Positions 33,260 through 42,150 of a DNA stretch of 64,000 nucleotides are shown here, piece by piece. Position 1 is the stretch's first letter. The number at the start of each line of letters is the position of its first letter. Under the pieces are notes generated by a model. It did not search any database. It was given only the letters and a program-made list of their open reading frames with translations, and was not told where the DNA came from. The stretch lies in contig OY762070.1 of the NCBI GenBank assembly GCA_963665195.1, forward strand, positions 620,001-684,000, read 5' to 3'. A program made the position numbers and the translations under genes. This DNA comes from VXYL01 sp963665195 (GTDB lineage Bacteria > Pseudomonadota > Gammaproteobacteria > Pseudomonadales > Azotimanducaceae).

Positions 33260-34039
33260 GTGAGCCGCGGCGAGGCGAGGGTGAGAGGAGCGGGCATCGA
33301 GTACCTGCCGGGCGGCTATACCAACCGCAACTACCGGCTCGACATCGACGGCGCCGCCTACGTGCTGCGGCTCGGCGCCGGCGCCACGCGCCCGGCAAAC
33401 GCCTTCGAGCGGCGCTATCTGGATGTCGTGGGCGCCCCCGATCTGGTGGCGCACAACGCCGAGGCAGGCCATTTGCTGACGCGCTGGATCGAAGGCCGCA
33501 CGCTCGCCGATGCGCCGCCAACGGCGGCCGAGGCCGGTGCGTATCTGGCCGAGCTGCACGCGCGCATCCCGACGGGCATCCGGCGCTACGACTTCGGCGC
33601 CGAGATCGAGGCCATGTTCCGCCGGGCCGGGAAGGTGGACGCGGCGGTCGAGACTCGGTTCCGGAAGCTCGATTGGCATGCCGCCGAGTGGCGCGGCTGC
33701 CACAACGACCTCAACCCGTGGAACATCATCCGGGAACCAAGTGGCCGCTTCCGGACGCTCGATTGGGAGATGGCGGGCGACAACGACCGGCTGTTCGACC
33801 TCGTCGGCCTATGCATGGGCCTCGGCTGGGGGATGGCGCGAACGCGCGCCTGCGTCGACGCCTGCAACACCGCCGGCAGCGCCCTGCGGTACACCCCGGG
33901 AAGGCTGCGCGACACCCTGTGCGCCTACCAGATCCGCGAGCATGCGTGGGCCGTCGCCCAGATCGCCGGCGGCAACGACCGGCCGGAGATCAGGCAGCAA
34001 GCCGCGACCACGAGGGAGTGGCTGCTCAGCCGGCGCTGA
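33260..34039 (+). CDS. Phosphotransferase of the choline/aminoglycoside kinase fold
   Basis: The roughly 259-residue protein has the kinase core of the APH/choline-kinase group: YLPGGYTNRNYRL, YVLRLGAG, the Brenner motif WRGCHNDLNPWNII and TLDWEMAGDNDRLFDL. It phosphorylates a small molecule, perhaps choline, ethanolamine or thiamine. The start is uncertain (GTG at 33,260 or 33,281). It is divergent from the diiron gene, and its 3' end overlaps the convergent NadR-like gene by 14 nt. Confidence 0.82.
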   Translation: MSRGEARVRGAGIEYLPGGYTNRNYRLDIDGAAYVLRLGAGATRPANAFERRYLDVVGAPDLVAHNAEAGHLLTRWIEGRTLADAPPTAAEAGAYLAELHARIPTGIRRYDFGAEIEAMFRRAGKVDAAVETRFRKLDWHAAEWRGCHNDLNPWNIIREPSGRFRTLDWEMAGDNDRLFDLVGLCMGLGWGMARTRACVDACNTAGSALRYTPGRLRDTLCAYQIREHAWAVAQIAGGNDRPEIRQQAATTREWLLSRR

Positions 34040-34550
34040 GGCACGAGCGGGCGGCAGCGACCGCGGCCGCCGTTCGCGCACGGCCCTCGCCTTCGATTAC
34101 CGCGACCGGCAGGCCGCGCTCCGCGAGGAGGCCGCGGTAGGCTTCGTAGAGCCGCGGCAGGTCGTCCGGCGACTCGCGCAGGGGATCGTACTGCCACGGC
34201 AGGTCCGGACGGCAGAGCAGGTAGAGACGCGGCTCGGCGGCGCGCCAGGCGGCGTCGATCCAGGCCGGGACGCGGGCATACTTCTCGCGCATCCACACGG
34301 CGATGACGGCCAGATCGGTATCCAGAACGACGCCGCCGCCGGTCGCATCGAGCAGCTGCCGCTCGCGCCGCACCTGCTCCCTGGCGATGGCCTCTACCGT
34401 CTCCGGCCCGTAGTCTGGCCGGTCCGCGAGATGCTGGCGCGCGTACTCGGCCAGCCAAGGCACGCCGAAGCGCGCCGCCAGGGCGCGGCACAGGGTGGTC
34501 TTGCCTGTGGACTCCGGGCCCACGGCGCAGACGATGCGCAGCTGTCCCAT
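34026..34550 (-). CDS. NadR-like P-loop kinase (AAA_28 type)
   Basis: The 174-residue protein matches the C-terminal ribosylnicotinamide-kinase domain of NadR: Walker A AVGPESTGKTTLCRAL, then VPWLAEYARQHL and LDTDLAVIAVWMREKY, DLPWQYDPLRESP. The repressor and adenylyltransferase domains of NadR are absent. It may phosphorylate nicotinamide riboside or a similar nucleoside. It is convergent with the phosphotransferase gene. Confidence 0.85.
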   Translation of the reverse strand: MGQLRIVCAVGPESTGKTTLCRALAARFGVPWLAEYARQHLADRPDYGPETVEAIAREQVRRERQLLDATGGGVVLDTDLAVIAVWMREKYARVPAWIDAAWRAAEPRLYLLCRPDLPWQYDPLRESPDDLPRLYEAYRGLLAERGLPVAVIEGEGRARTAAAVAAARSCLSAG

Positions 34551-34622
34551 CCGGCGCCGCCATGCGATTCAGGACGCCGATGATGCCGCAGTCCGTGCGC
34601 GGGCGGTACAATCCCCAGCGCC

Positions 34623-35318
34623 ATGCCGAAGCTCATCGCGATCGTCGAGGACGACCCGGACCAGCGGGCCAACTATGCCGACGCCATCGTCGGCAAGGGC
34701 TACGAGGTGGCCGCCTACGCCAGCCGCCAAGAAGCCCTGGCCGGCTTCGACGCCCGGATGCCGGACCTCGCCGTGCTCGACATCATCCTCGGCGAGGAAG
34801 TCGATGCCGGTTTCGAGCTCTGTCGCGACCTCTTGGCCAGGGATCCGCACCTGCCGGTGATCTTCCTAACCGAGCGGATCAGGGAGGTGGACAAGATCTC
34901 CGGCCTGCGCCTGGGCGCCTGGGACTACCAGTCCAAGCCCATCACTCTCGACTACCTCGCCGAGCGCATCGCCTCGCTGCTGCGCATCAACGAGGTGCGC
35001 GCCAACGTCAGTCCGCAAGCCGGCCATGCCAAGCAGGTCGGCGAACTGACGCTCGACCAGGACGCCCTGCTGGTGTCCTGGGGCGGCACGCGCATCGACC
35101 TCTCCGCCACCGAGTTCCGCATGCTCGCCAAGCTCGTGCGCGCGCCCGGCCACGCCGTCAGCTATCAGACGCTGATGAACGTGACGATGCAGTCGCTGGT
35201 TACCAACAACACCATCAACACGCACATGCGCAACATCCGCAAGAAGTTCGAGCGCGTGGACCCGGCCTTCGCCTGCATCAAGAGCGAGTACGGCTTCGGC
35301 TACCGCTGGTCCTCGTGA
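34623..35318 (+). CDS. pdsR: Response regulator of the proteobacterial dedicated sortase type
   Basis: The 231-residue protein has a receiver domain (IAIVEDDPDQRANYADAI, phospho-acceptor D53 in LAVLDIILGEE, and the conserved Lys in DYQSKPITLDYL) and an OmpR-type winged helix (LSATEFRMLAKLV, then NTINTHMRNIRKKFERV and EYGFGYRW). It matches the family that accompanies dedicated sortases in proteobacteria. The kinase gene begins 7 nt downstream. Confidence 0.85.
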   Translation: MPKLIAIVEDDPDQRANYADAIVGKGYEVAAYASRQEALAGFDARMPDLAVLDIILGEEVDAGFELCRDLLARDPHLPVIFLTERIREVDKISGLRLGAWDYQSKPITLDYLAERIASLLRINEVRANVSPQAGHAKQVGELTLDQDALLVSWGGTRIDLSATEFRMLAKLVRAPGHAVSYQTLMNVTMQSLVTNNTINTHMRNIRKKFERVDPAFACIKSEYGFGYRWSS

Positions 35319-35325
35319 GGCAGCC

Positions 35326-37527
35326 GTGAGACGCTGGCGCGTCCGGGATCGTCGCGGCCGCGGGCCGCGGCTCGGCACCAAGCTGGCCCTCCTGGTTCTC
35401 GCGCTGGCCATGGTGCTGGTGCCCTGGCTCTCCACGCTGCTGCTCGACGAGATGGGCCAAGCGCTCGCGCAGATGCAGTCCCAGCACCAGCGCCTCACCG
35501 CGAAGAGCATCTCCACGGTCTTCAACGGCCGCGACGACCTGTTCGCGGACCTGCCGGTGGAGCCCAGCGAATACGAAGCGCTGTTCGCGGAACCCATCGC
35601 CAATCTCGTGCGCCTGGACGGCACCGCCGGCGACTGGGGCGACGTCGCGCAGCGCGCTCGCTGGTTCGGGCCGGCCGCCGAGGACGCATCGTTCGCACTC
35701 AGTCTCGGCACCCGCGGCAGCATGCTCTACGCCTATCTCGAGGTGGTGGACGATGGTCGCGTGTTCCGGGACCCGGCGTTCCTGCGCCTCGACAATGCAG
35801 ACCAGGTGCGCATCAGCTTCATCGAGGCGAACGGCGAAGACGGCCGCATTGCCGTGACGCTGTCCGAGTCCGGCGCGACCACGGCGTACCGCATGGACGC
35901 CGGTTGGAGCTTCGCCGCCCCAGGGCCGCCGGAGAGCGTCGTCGAAGGCTTCGCCAGAGGCACCGACACCGGCTATGCGCTGGAGCTCAGGCTGCCGTTC
36001 TCGCTGCTCGGCGCGCGGCGCTTCTTCGGGCTGGCCGTGGTGGATGTGGACGACGCCGAGACGCGCGCCATCCGCACTGTGACCCACACCCTGCCCGCCG
36101 AGAGCGATGCGGACAGCTTCCAGCTCGTGCCGCTGCGCTCGCCGGACCTGCTCAGCATTCTGGAGGGACTCGGCTACTCCGGCATGCACATCCTGGTCAT
36201 CGATGCCGAACGCCGCATCCGCGCCGAAACGGGCAGCCTGCGCGCTGCCGCGTCCGCCCGCCCGCCGCGCTCCTGGGAAACACGCCTGCTCGACTGGCTG
36301 ACGGCGCTGCGCGGCTTGCCTTCGCCAGTCGAGGACGGCGACGGCCCCAAGCCCATCGACCGCGTCATGGACGCCGCGCTGTCGGGGGAGGGCCTCGCCG
36401 TGCGCCGCAGCGCGGGCGGCATGGGAACGATCCTGGCCGGCCACCCGATCATCGCCTACGGCGGGGCGCAGCCCCAGCCGCCGGGCATCGGCCAATCGCC
36501 GCGGCAGCCGCAAGGCGCCGTGATCGGCATGATCGTGGTCGAGCAGAACATCGACGACATTCTCTTCCTGCAACGCGAGGCGATCGACAAGGTGGTACTG
36601 ATCTCGGTGTCGAGCTTTCTCGCCGTGCTGCTGTGCCTGATCGTCTTCGCCGGTCGCCTGACGTGGCGCATCCGCGGCCTCAGGCGCGAGACGGCCGCGG
36701 CGATCGACGAATACGGCCGCCTGCGCGCCAACGCCGTGGCCAGCGGCATGACGGCGCGCGACGAGATCGGCGATCTGGCGCGCAGCGTCTCCAACATGCT
36801 GGCCCGCCTCGGCCAGCACAACGCCTTCCTGCAGCGCATGCCGCGCACGCTGCGCCACGAGATCAACAACCCGCTCAATACCCTGAACACCTCCCTTGAG
36901 CATCTGGCGCAGGAGTCGACCGGGGTGCGCGACAGCAAGTATCTGGAGAGTGCCAAGCGCGGCGTGCTGCGGATCGGCGCCATCGTGCAGAATCTGGCGG
37001 ATGCCGCCAATCTCGAGGAGTCGCTGGCGTCGGAGGAGCTCGAGGTCCACGACGTTCAGGCCATCGTGCAAAGCTACGTGCGCAATTGCAGCGCTGCGCA
37101 TCCGGGCCACTCGGTGGCGTTCCGCGGCGTTTCCGGACCGGTTCATGCGCGCGTCGCCGACCATCTCATCGAGCAGCTGCTCGACAAGCTGATCGACAAC
37201 GCCGTGGACTTCCATCGCCCGGGCAGCCCGATCCGCATACAGCTCGACGTGGAGCACGGCCATGTGCGCATCAGCGTCGCCAACCGCGGCCCGATGCTGC
37301 CGGAAGACCTGGCCGGATCGCTATTCGACTCGATGGTGTCGCGGCGCGCCGCCGAGAACCGGCTGCACTTCGGACTGGGCCTCTACGTCGTGCGCGTCAT
37401 CGCCGAAACCCACGGCGGCACCGTGCAGGCGGTGAATCTGGTGGACCGATCCGGGGTCGCGATCATCGTGCGGCTGCCGCTCACCGCCATCGCCCGGGAA
37501 CCGGCCGAGCGCCTTGCGGCAGGTTGA
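35326..37527 (+). CDS. pdsS: Sensor histidine kinase of the proteobacterial dedicated sortase type
   Basis: The 733-residue protein starts at GTG. It has an N-terminal membrane helix (LGTKLALLVLALAMVLVPWL), a long periplasmic sensor of about 350 residues with a carbohydrate-binding-like beta-sandwich (LRLDNADQVRISFIEANGED), a second helix near residue 425 and a HAMP-like linker. The H-box is TLRHEINNPLNTLNTSLEHL (His511). The ATPase domain follows (LIDNAVDFHRPG, HFGLGLYVVRVIAETHGG). This architecture and length fit the dedicated-sortase kinase family. No sortase or substrate gene is visible nearby. Confidence 0.87.
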   Translation: MRRWRVRDRRGRGPRLGTKLALLVLALAMVLVPWLSTLLLDEMGQALAQMQSQHQRLTAKSISTVFNGRDDLFADLPVEPSEYEALFAEPIANLVRLDGTAGDWGDVAQRARWFGPAAEDASFALSLGTRGSMLYAYLEVVDDGRVFRDPAFLRLDNADQVRISFIEANGEDGRIAVTLSESGATTAYRMDAGWSFAAPGPPESVVEGFARGTDTGYALELRLPFSLLGARRFFGLAVVDVDDAETRAIRTVTHTLPAESDADSFQLVPLRSPDLLSILEGLGYSGMHILVIDAERRIRAETGSLRAAASARPPRSWETRLLDWLTALRGLPSPVEDGDGPKPIDRVMDAALSGEGLAVRRSAGGMGTILAGHPIIAYGGAQPQPPGIGQSPRQPQGAVIGMIVVEQNIDDILFLQREAIDKVVLISVSSFLAVLLCLIVFAGRLTWRIRGLRRETAAAIDEYGRLRANAVASGMTARDEIGDLARSVSNMLARLGQHNAFLQRMPRTLRHEINNPLNTLNTSLEHLAQESTGVRDSKYLESAKRGVLRIGAIVQNLADAANLEESLASEELEVHDVQAIVQSYVRNCSAAHPGHSVAFRGVSGPVHARVADHLIEQLLDKLIDNAVDFHRPGSPIRIQLDVEHGHVRISVANRGPMLPEDLAGSLFDSMVSRRAAENRLHFGLGLYVVRVIAETHGGTVQAVNLVDRSGVAIIVRLPLTAIAREPAERLAAG

Positions 37528-37699
37528 GCGACCGACTAGCGTACTGTCTAACGAAAAAGGTGACCTATTGGACGCTGCTGAAACCGGCGCCACCGGCGGC
37601 GATTCGAGGATGTGCCGTGTTCCGAAACAAGCACTTGCGTTGGATCCTTTGGCGCGGACTGGTCCGGACGATGTGCAAGGTCAACTCCAAGACGGCACA

Positions 37700-38335
37700 C
37701 TAGCGCCGGGATTCGAGCAGCAATTCCTGGCGATTGTCGTCCTGCAGGATGCTGCGGCTGACCGACAGCGGCCAGAGGACGCGGCCGATGAGCTTCTGCG
37801 TGTGCCGGTGCGGCGTGTCGTCGACGCACGCGGTGATGGCCAGCCGTTCGTCGCTGCGGATGCTCAGCCGCAGTCCCTGCAACGGCAGAACATTGCTGAA
37901 CGCCGCGAATCCGTGCGCCTTGGCCCCGGAGTTCAGCCGCGAGCGGAGCAGCAGGCGGAAGCGGCGCATCTCGTCTTCGTCGAGGTAGTTCAGGAAGTCG
38001 CCGAGCAGCACGACGTCGAAGCCGGCTTCGGGCTGCGATGCGAAGAAGCGCTCCGCGCGTTCGATGGGCGCTAGATCGGCGGACGCGCCGTCCATATCCA
38101 GTTCGCCGTAGAGGTCCGCGTAGGCGATCCGGCAGCAGACCCCGGACAGGAAGCGCACGCTCTCCGCGCAGCCGATGCCGACATCGAGAACGCTCAGTCG
38201 TACCGACGGGTCCGCGCGCCTGAAGACCAGCGGCAGCAGCCGCGCGTCCAGCGTGCCGTCCGGGAAGTCGCTGCCGAGCGCCCCCGGGGCGAACCCGCGC
38301 CTCGCTGCGCTGTGCGCGACCGCGCCGGCTTTCAC
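37700..38335 (-). CDS. Methyltransferase-like protein coupled to bactofilin
   Basis: The 211-residue product starts at a GTG overlapping the bactofilin stop (GTGA), so it is translationally coupled. A Rossmann-type motif I is recognisable (LSVLDVGIGCAESVRFLSG), then FDVVLLGDFLNYLDEDEM, as in class I methyltransferases. No substrate motif is evident, and the motif I lacks the usual GxGxG spacing. Function is unknown; a role with the bactofilin is likely. Bases 37,528-37,699 hold nothing recognisable. Confidence 0.7.
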   Translation of the reverse strand: MKAGAVAHSAARRGFAPGALGSDFPDGTLDARLLPLVFRRADPSVRLSVLDVGIGCAESVRFLSGVCCRIAYADLYGELDMDGASADLAPIERAERFFASQPEAGFDVVLLGDFLNYLDEDEMRRFRLLLRSRLNSGAKAHGFAAFSNVLPLQGLRLSIRSDERLAITACVDDTPHRHTQKLIGRVLWPLSVSRSILQDDNRQELLLESRR

Positions 38336-38859
38336 GCCGTGGCCTTTTTGACCTCCACCGGTTTGCGCGGCTCGCCGCCGGTCGGCTTCTGCACGGCCTG
38401 GCCGGCAGCCGGCCGCACCGTCGGCTGCGCAGGGTCCATGTCGATGCTGCCCTTGAACTTGGCGCCGTCCGCCAGAACCAGCCGCGGCGCCAGGATGTTG
38501 CCCTCCATGCGCCCGCTTGCCGACAGCACGACTTTGTCCGTGCCCTGCACGTCGCCGACCATCTGCCCCTCGATCTCGACCGCGGCGGCCTTGATGTTGG
38601 CCCGCACGCGACTGCCCTCGGCGATACGCACCTCGTTCTCCGGCAGGTCCACCGTGCCCTCGAACTGGCCGGCAATCACCACGTCCATCTTCCCGGACAG
38701 ATTGCCGCTCACGGCCAGCCCCGGGCCGATCACCGACGCACCGGCCGGCTTCGGCGCCGTCGGCACCGGGCGCTGCTCGGCGGGCATCGGCGTCTGCGTC
38801 GTGGCCACGCTCGACACCGGTTGCTCCGCAATCCTGCCATCCTTCCGCTTCTCGAACAT
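38332..38859 (-). CDS. Bactofilin (polymer-forming cytoskeletal protein)
   Basis: The 175-residue protein has a disordered Pro-rich N-terminus, a central right-handed beta-helix (SGNLSGKMDVVIAGQFEG, VRANIKAAAVEIEGQMVG, VVLSASGRMEGNILAPRLVL) and a basic C-terminal tail. This is the bactofilin layout. Bactofilins polymerise without nucleotide and scaffold envelope proteins. A GGGGGG-type site precedes the ATG at 38,859. Confidence 0.92.
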   Translation of the reverse strand: MFEKRKDGRIAEQPVSSVATTQTPMPAEQRPVPTAPKPAGASVIGPGLAVSGNLSGKMDVVIAGQFEGTVDLPENEVRIAEGSRVRANIKAAAVEIEGQMVGDVQGTDKVVLSASGRMEGNILAPRLVLADGAKFKGSIDMDPAQPTVRPAAGQAVQKPTGGEPRKPVEVKKATA

Positions 38860-39005
38860 TCAGATCCCCCCGAAAGTGCTCTGGATTGGCCCGCTCGGCC
38901 AGCAGCAATGCCGTCCGAACGGTCAAGGATGGCGGAGACTAGATGACTTTCAACAACTTATCAAGAATCCATCCACAGCCAATTCACAATCCGGAGACGG
39001 TGCTG

Positions 39006-39905
39006 CTACCGCAGCCGAAACGCGGCATCAACGGCCAACTCCCCCTCGCAGAGGACCTGCCCCTGCTCCACCAGGTACGCCATGGCGGCGAAGACGCTGC
39101 GCGCTGCCGCCGGATGCAGTTCCCGCGGCGTTCCGGCGTACATCCCCGGCACCATGTCGGCGATCCTGCGGACGCCTGCTCCGAGGCAGTCGAGGATCTG
39201 CGCCTCGCGCTCGCGACGGTGGGCGATGAACGCGCGCACATGCGCATCCGGATCGGCGATCGCCGGACCGTGGGTGGGCCAGTACAGGCGGTCCTCGCGT
39301 TCGAGGAGGCGTTCGAGGCTCGCCATGTAGCTGCGCATGTCGCCGTCCGGCGGCGAGATCACGCTGGTGGACCAGCCCATCACGTGGTCGCCGCTGAACA
39401 GCGCCGCCTCTTCCCTGAGCGCGTAGCAGACGTGATTCGAGGTGTGCCCGGGCGTATAGACGCATTCCACGGACCAGCCGTCGCCCTCGATCACGTCGCC
39501 GCCCTTGACCAGAACGTCCGGGACGAAGTCCATGTCGCCGCCCTCCTCCACCTGCACGCCGGCGGCGATCTTCCCTGCGCCGTGCGGTCCGAAGGCGTAG
39601 GTCTCGGCGTCCGTGTGCTCGGCGAGCAGGCGGCAGCCGGGCGAGTGGTCCATGTGCGTGTGCGTCACCAGCACATGGCTGACGGTCTCGCCGGCGACGG
39701 CGCGCAGGACGTTGTCGATATGCGCCGCGTCCGCCGGGCCCGGGTCGATGACGGCGACGTTGCCGTGGCCGACGATGTAGGTACCCGTGCCGTAGAGCGT
39801 GAACGGGCTCGGGTTGCGGGCGACCACCCGCCGAATGCGGGGCGAAACGGCGGCGACCTCGCCGTACTCGAAGTCGAGATCGCGCTTGAAGGCAATGGCG
39901 ACCAA
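39006..39905 (-). CDS. MBL-fold metallo-hydrolase (LACTB2-like)
   Basis: The 299-residue protein has the metal motifs LVTHTHMDHSPGC, YTPGHTSNHVCYAL, FSGDHVMGW and YWPTHGPAI, and a C-terminal helical region resembling the LACTB2 winged-helix tail. The start is TTG at 39,905, chosen because AAGGAG lies 6 nt upstream. Substrate unknown; relatives hydrolyse thioesters, lactones or RNA. Confidence 0.88.
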   Translation of the reverse strand: MVAIAFKRDLDFEYGEVAAVSPRIRRVVARNPSPFTLYGTGTYIVGHGNVAVIDPGPADAAHIDNVLRAVAGETVSHVLVTHTHMDHSPGCRLLAEHTDAETYAFGPHGAGKIAAGVQVEEGGDMDFVPDVLVKGGDVIEGDGWSVECVYTPGHTSNHVCYALREEAALFSGDHVMGWSTSVISPPDGDMRSYMASLERLLEREDRLYWPTHGPAIADPDAHVRAFIAHRREREAQILDCLGAGVRRIADMVPGMYAGTPRELHPAAARSVFAAMAYLVEQGQVLCEGELAVDAAFRLR

Positions 39906-39940
39906 ACCGCGCTCCTTGGCTCGTGGGCGGAGCGTCGATT

Positions 39941-42148
39941 CTAGCGGCCCGTGGCGCCCGCCGCGTCGCTGCTTGCGCCGCCGGCCGTCGTCCGGGCCGC
40001 GATCTCTTCCTGCCAGCGTTCGCGCTGCTCGCGCCAGCGCGCGATGCCCGGCGTGACGGCAAGTGCCAGGTCCAGGTATTGCAGCCCCTCCTCCGTCAGC
40101 CCGGCGGCATAGGCTTCGACGGCGACCTCGGCCAGCCGCGTCGCCGCGACCGACAAGAGCCGCTGCGCGTCGGGGTGGTCCGGGTCCAGGCGCAGCGCCT
40201 CGCGCAGGCGCCCGACGGCATTGTCGTCCTGGCTCGGCCCGGTGACGTAGCCCTGGGCGTAGAGCGCCTCGGCTTGGGCGATCAGCGCCGTCACCGTGTC
40301 GATGCGCCGCAGTTCCGCATCGAACCGGGCGCTCATCTCCGCCACCGCGTCGTCGTCGATGCCGGACGCCGCGGCCTGGTCCCGGTAGGTGCGCGCCGGC
40401 TCCAAGGCGCCGCCCGCCAGCATGGCGTCGAAGCGGGCCAGCACCTGCGCCGTGATCTCGGAGAGCCCCTGCACGGCGATGGCGTTGTTCGGGTCCGTGG
40501 CCAGCACGCGGCGGTAGATTTCGAGCGGGTTGGCGCCCGGCGGCGAGATCAGCGCTCCGCTTTCGCGCAGCTCCAGCGCCGTCATGAGGCTGGCGTCGAT
40601 CTCCGCCTGCACGGCCTCGGCGGCGGACAGCGTGGCGCGCACCGCGGCCGCGCCGGCGAACGCGGGGTTCGCGGAGTCGGCGCGCCGCAGACTCTCCATG
40701 GCCGCGGCGATGTCGAAGCTCGCCGAGCGCGCCGCGAGGGCGCCGTAGTGCCGCGCGATCTCGTCAAGCCCCGCGAGGGCGTCCGCATTGCCGGGCGCGA
40801 GCCGCAGCACTTCCTTGTAGGTGGCGATCGCCGCATCGGCGGAAGCGGCATCGGACAGTCCGGAGCGCGCCAGCAGGCGCTTGGTGTCCACCAGCAGCCG
40901 CTCGGCTTGGCGCAGGCCGCCCAAGCGGCTGTACAGCGCGGCCAGTCCCGCGTCGGCCGGAAAGACTGCCGCGAACTCGCTCAGCTTGGCGTCCGCGAGC
41001 CCGAAGTCCCCATCGTCCAGCGATGCCTCAACAGTGGCTGTCCACTGCGCCGCGATGCCATCGATCGCCACCGCGGCTTCGGCATGGCCGGCATCGAGAT
41101 CCTGGACGCGTTCGTAGGCCGCGATGATGGCGGCCAGGTCCTGGTTGGGGTCTCGTCGCAGCGCCTCCGCCTCGGACCAGGCGATGGCCACGTCGGGATG
41201 CTCGGCGAGGCCGGCCAAGGCCAATGCGCGCGCCAATCCGTCCTGCGTCGATGCGTACCAGCCGCCGGCGCCGAGAGCGATGATCGCCAGCGCACCCAGC
41301 GCCAATCTCGGCAGCGCGCGGCGCAGCGAGTCGCTCGCCGGCTCGCCCGCCGGCTGCGCAAGCTCGGTGCCGGCGGCGGTCGCCGCAGCATCGACTTCGG
41401 CAGCAGTGACGGGCGCCGTGCGAGCCACGGCATCCGGCACCAGACCGCTGCCGCGCATCTCGTCCAGCGCTGCGGCGATCTCGGCGCCGCTGTGGAAGCG
41501 ATCCTCCGGCCGCGACGCCAGCAAGCGGCTCAAGATCGCCTCGAACGGCGCCGACTGCAGTGGCAGGCGAACTTCCGCGCGCGGCGCCGCCGCGTTCCGC
41601 GCATCGGCAGGCGGCGACTCGCCGGTGAGCATCAGATGGAAAACGCGGCCGAGCCCGTCGAAGTCCGCCGCCGCGTCGATGGCATCGCCAAGCGCATCGG
41701 CGAAGACGAAGTCCGCGAGCAGCGCCGTGCCCTGTTCGCGAAACAGGATGTTGCCGGGCTTGACGTTGCCGTGGGCGATCCCCCTGCCGTGCAGGTAGTC
41801 CAGGCCCAAGGCGATGTCCCGCATCGCCAAGACCAGGCTCTGCATGTGCAGCCCGGCCTGCAGATTGGCGTTCAAGTCGCCGCCGCGGATGTACTCCGTC
41901 ACCTGGTAGAGGGAATCGCCCATGGCGCCGGTATCGAAGACGCGGACGATGCTCGCGTGATCCAAGTGGCGGGCTTGCTCGCCGATGCGCAGGAAGCGTT
42001 CCCGGAACCCGGGCCGATCGGCAAGCGGAGGCTCGACGACCTTGATGGCGACGGAACCTCCAAGAGCGCTGCTCTGCTGCGCCAGCAGCACCCGGGACGA
42101 CGCTCCGCGGCCGATCTCGCGCTGGATCCTGTGGCCCGGGATGTCCAC
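39941..42148 (-). CDS. Serine/threonine kinase-like membrane protein, probable pseudokinase
   Basis: The 735-residue protein starts at GTG 42,148, 2 nt after the MORN gene. Residues 1-270 form a kinase-like domain with a glycine-rich loop (EIGRGASSRVLL) and Lys36 (VAIKVVE). The catalytic loop reads IAHGNVKPGNILF, so the usual catalytic Asp is Asn128. The metal-binding segment is ADFVFAD rather than DFG. One membrane helix follows near residue 295 (LALGALAIIALGAGGWY). The remaining 420 residues are helical TPR-like repeats (EIYRRVLATDPNNAIAVQG, RLREALRLDPDHPDAQRLL). It may sense or scaffold rather than phosphorylate. Confidence 0.82.
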   Translation of the reverse strand: MDIPGHRIQREIGRGASSRVLLAQQSSALGGSVAIKVVEPPLADRPGFRERFLRIGEQARHLDHASIVRVFDTGAMGDSLYQVTEYIRGGDLNANLQAGLHMQSLVLAMRDIALGLDYLHGRGIAHGNVKPGNILFREQGTALLADFVFADALGDAIDAAADFDGLGRVFHLMLTGESPPADARNAAAPRAEVRLPLQSAPFEAILSRLLASRPEDRFHSGAEIAAALDEMRGSGLVPDAVARTAPVTAAEVDAAATAAGTELAQPAGEPASDSLRRALPRLALGALAIIALGAGGWYASTQDGLARALALAGLAEHPDVAIAWSEAEALRRDPNQDLAAIIAAYERVQDLDAGHAEAAVAIDGIAAQWTATVEASLDDGDFGLADAKLSEFAAVFPADAGLAALYSRLGGLRQAERLLVDTKRLLARSGLSDAASADAAIATYKEVLRLAPGNADALAGLDEIARHYGALAARSASFDIAAAMESLRRADSANPAFAGAAAVRATLSAAEAVQAEIDASLMTALELRESGALISPPGANPLEIYRRVLATDPNNAIAVQGLSEITAQVLARFDAMLAGGALEPARTYRDQAAASGIDDDAVAEMSARFDAELRRIDTVTALIAQAEALYAQGYVTGPSQDDNAVGRLREALRLDPDHPDAQRLLSVAATRLAEVAVEAYAAGLTEEGLQYLDLALAVTPGIARWREQRERWQEEIAARTTAGGASSDAAGATGR

Positions 42149-42150
42149 CG

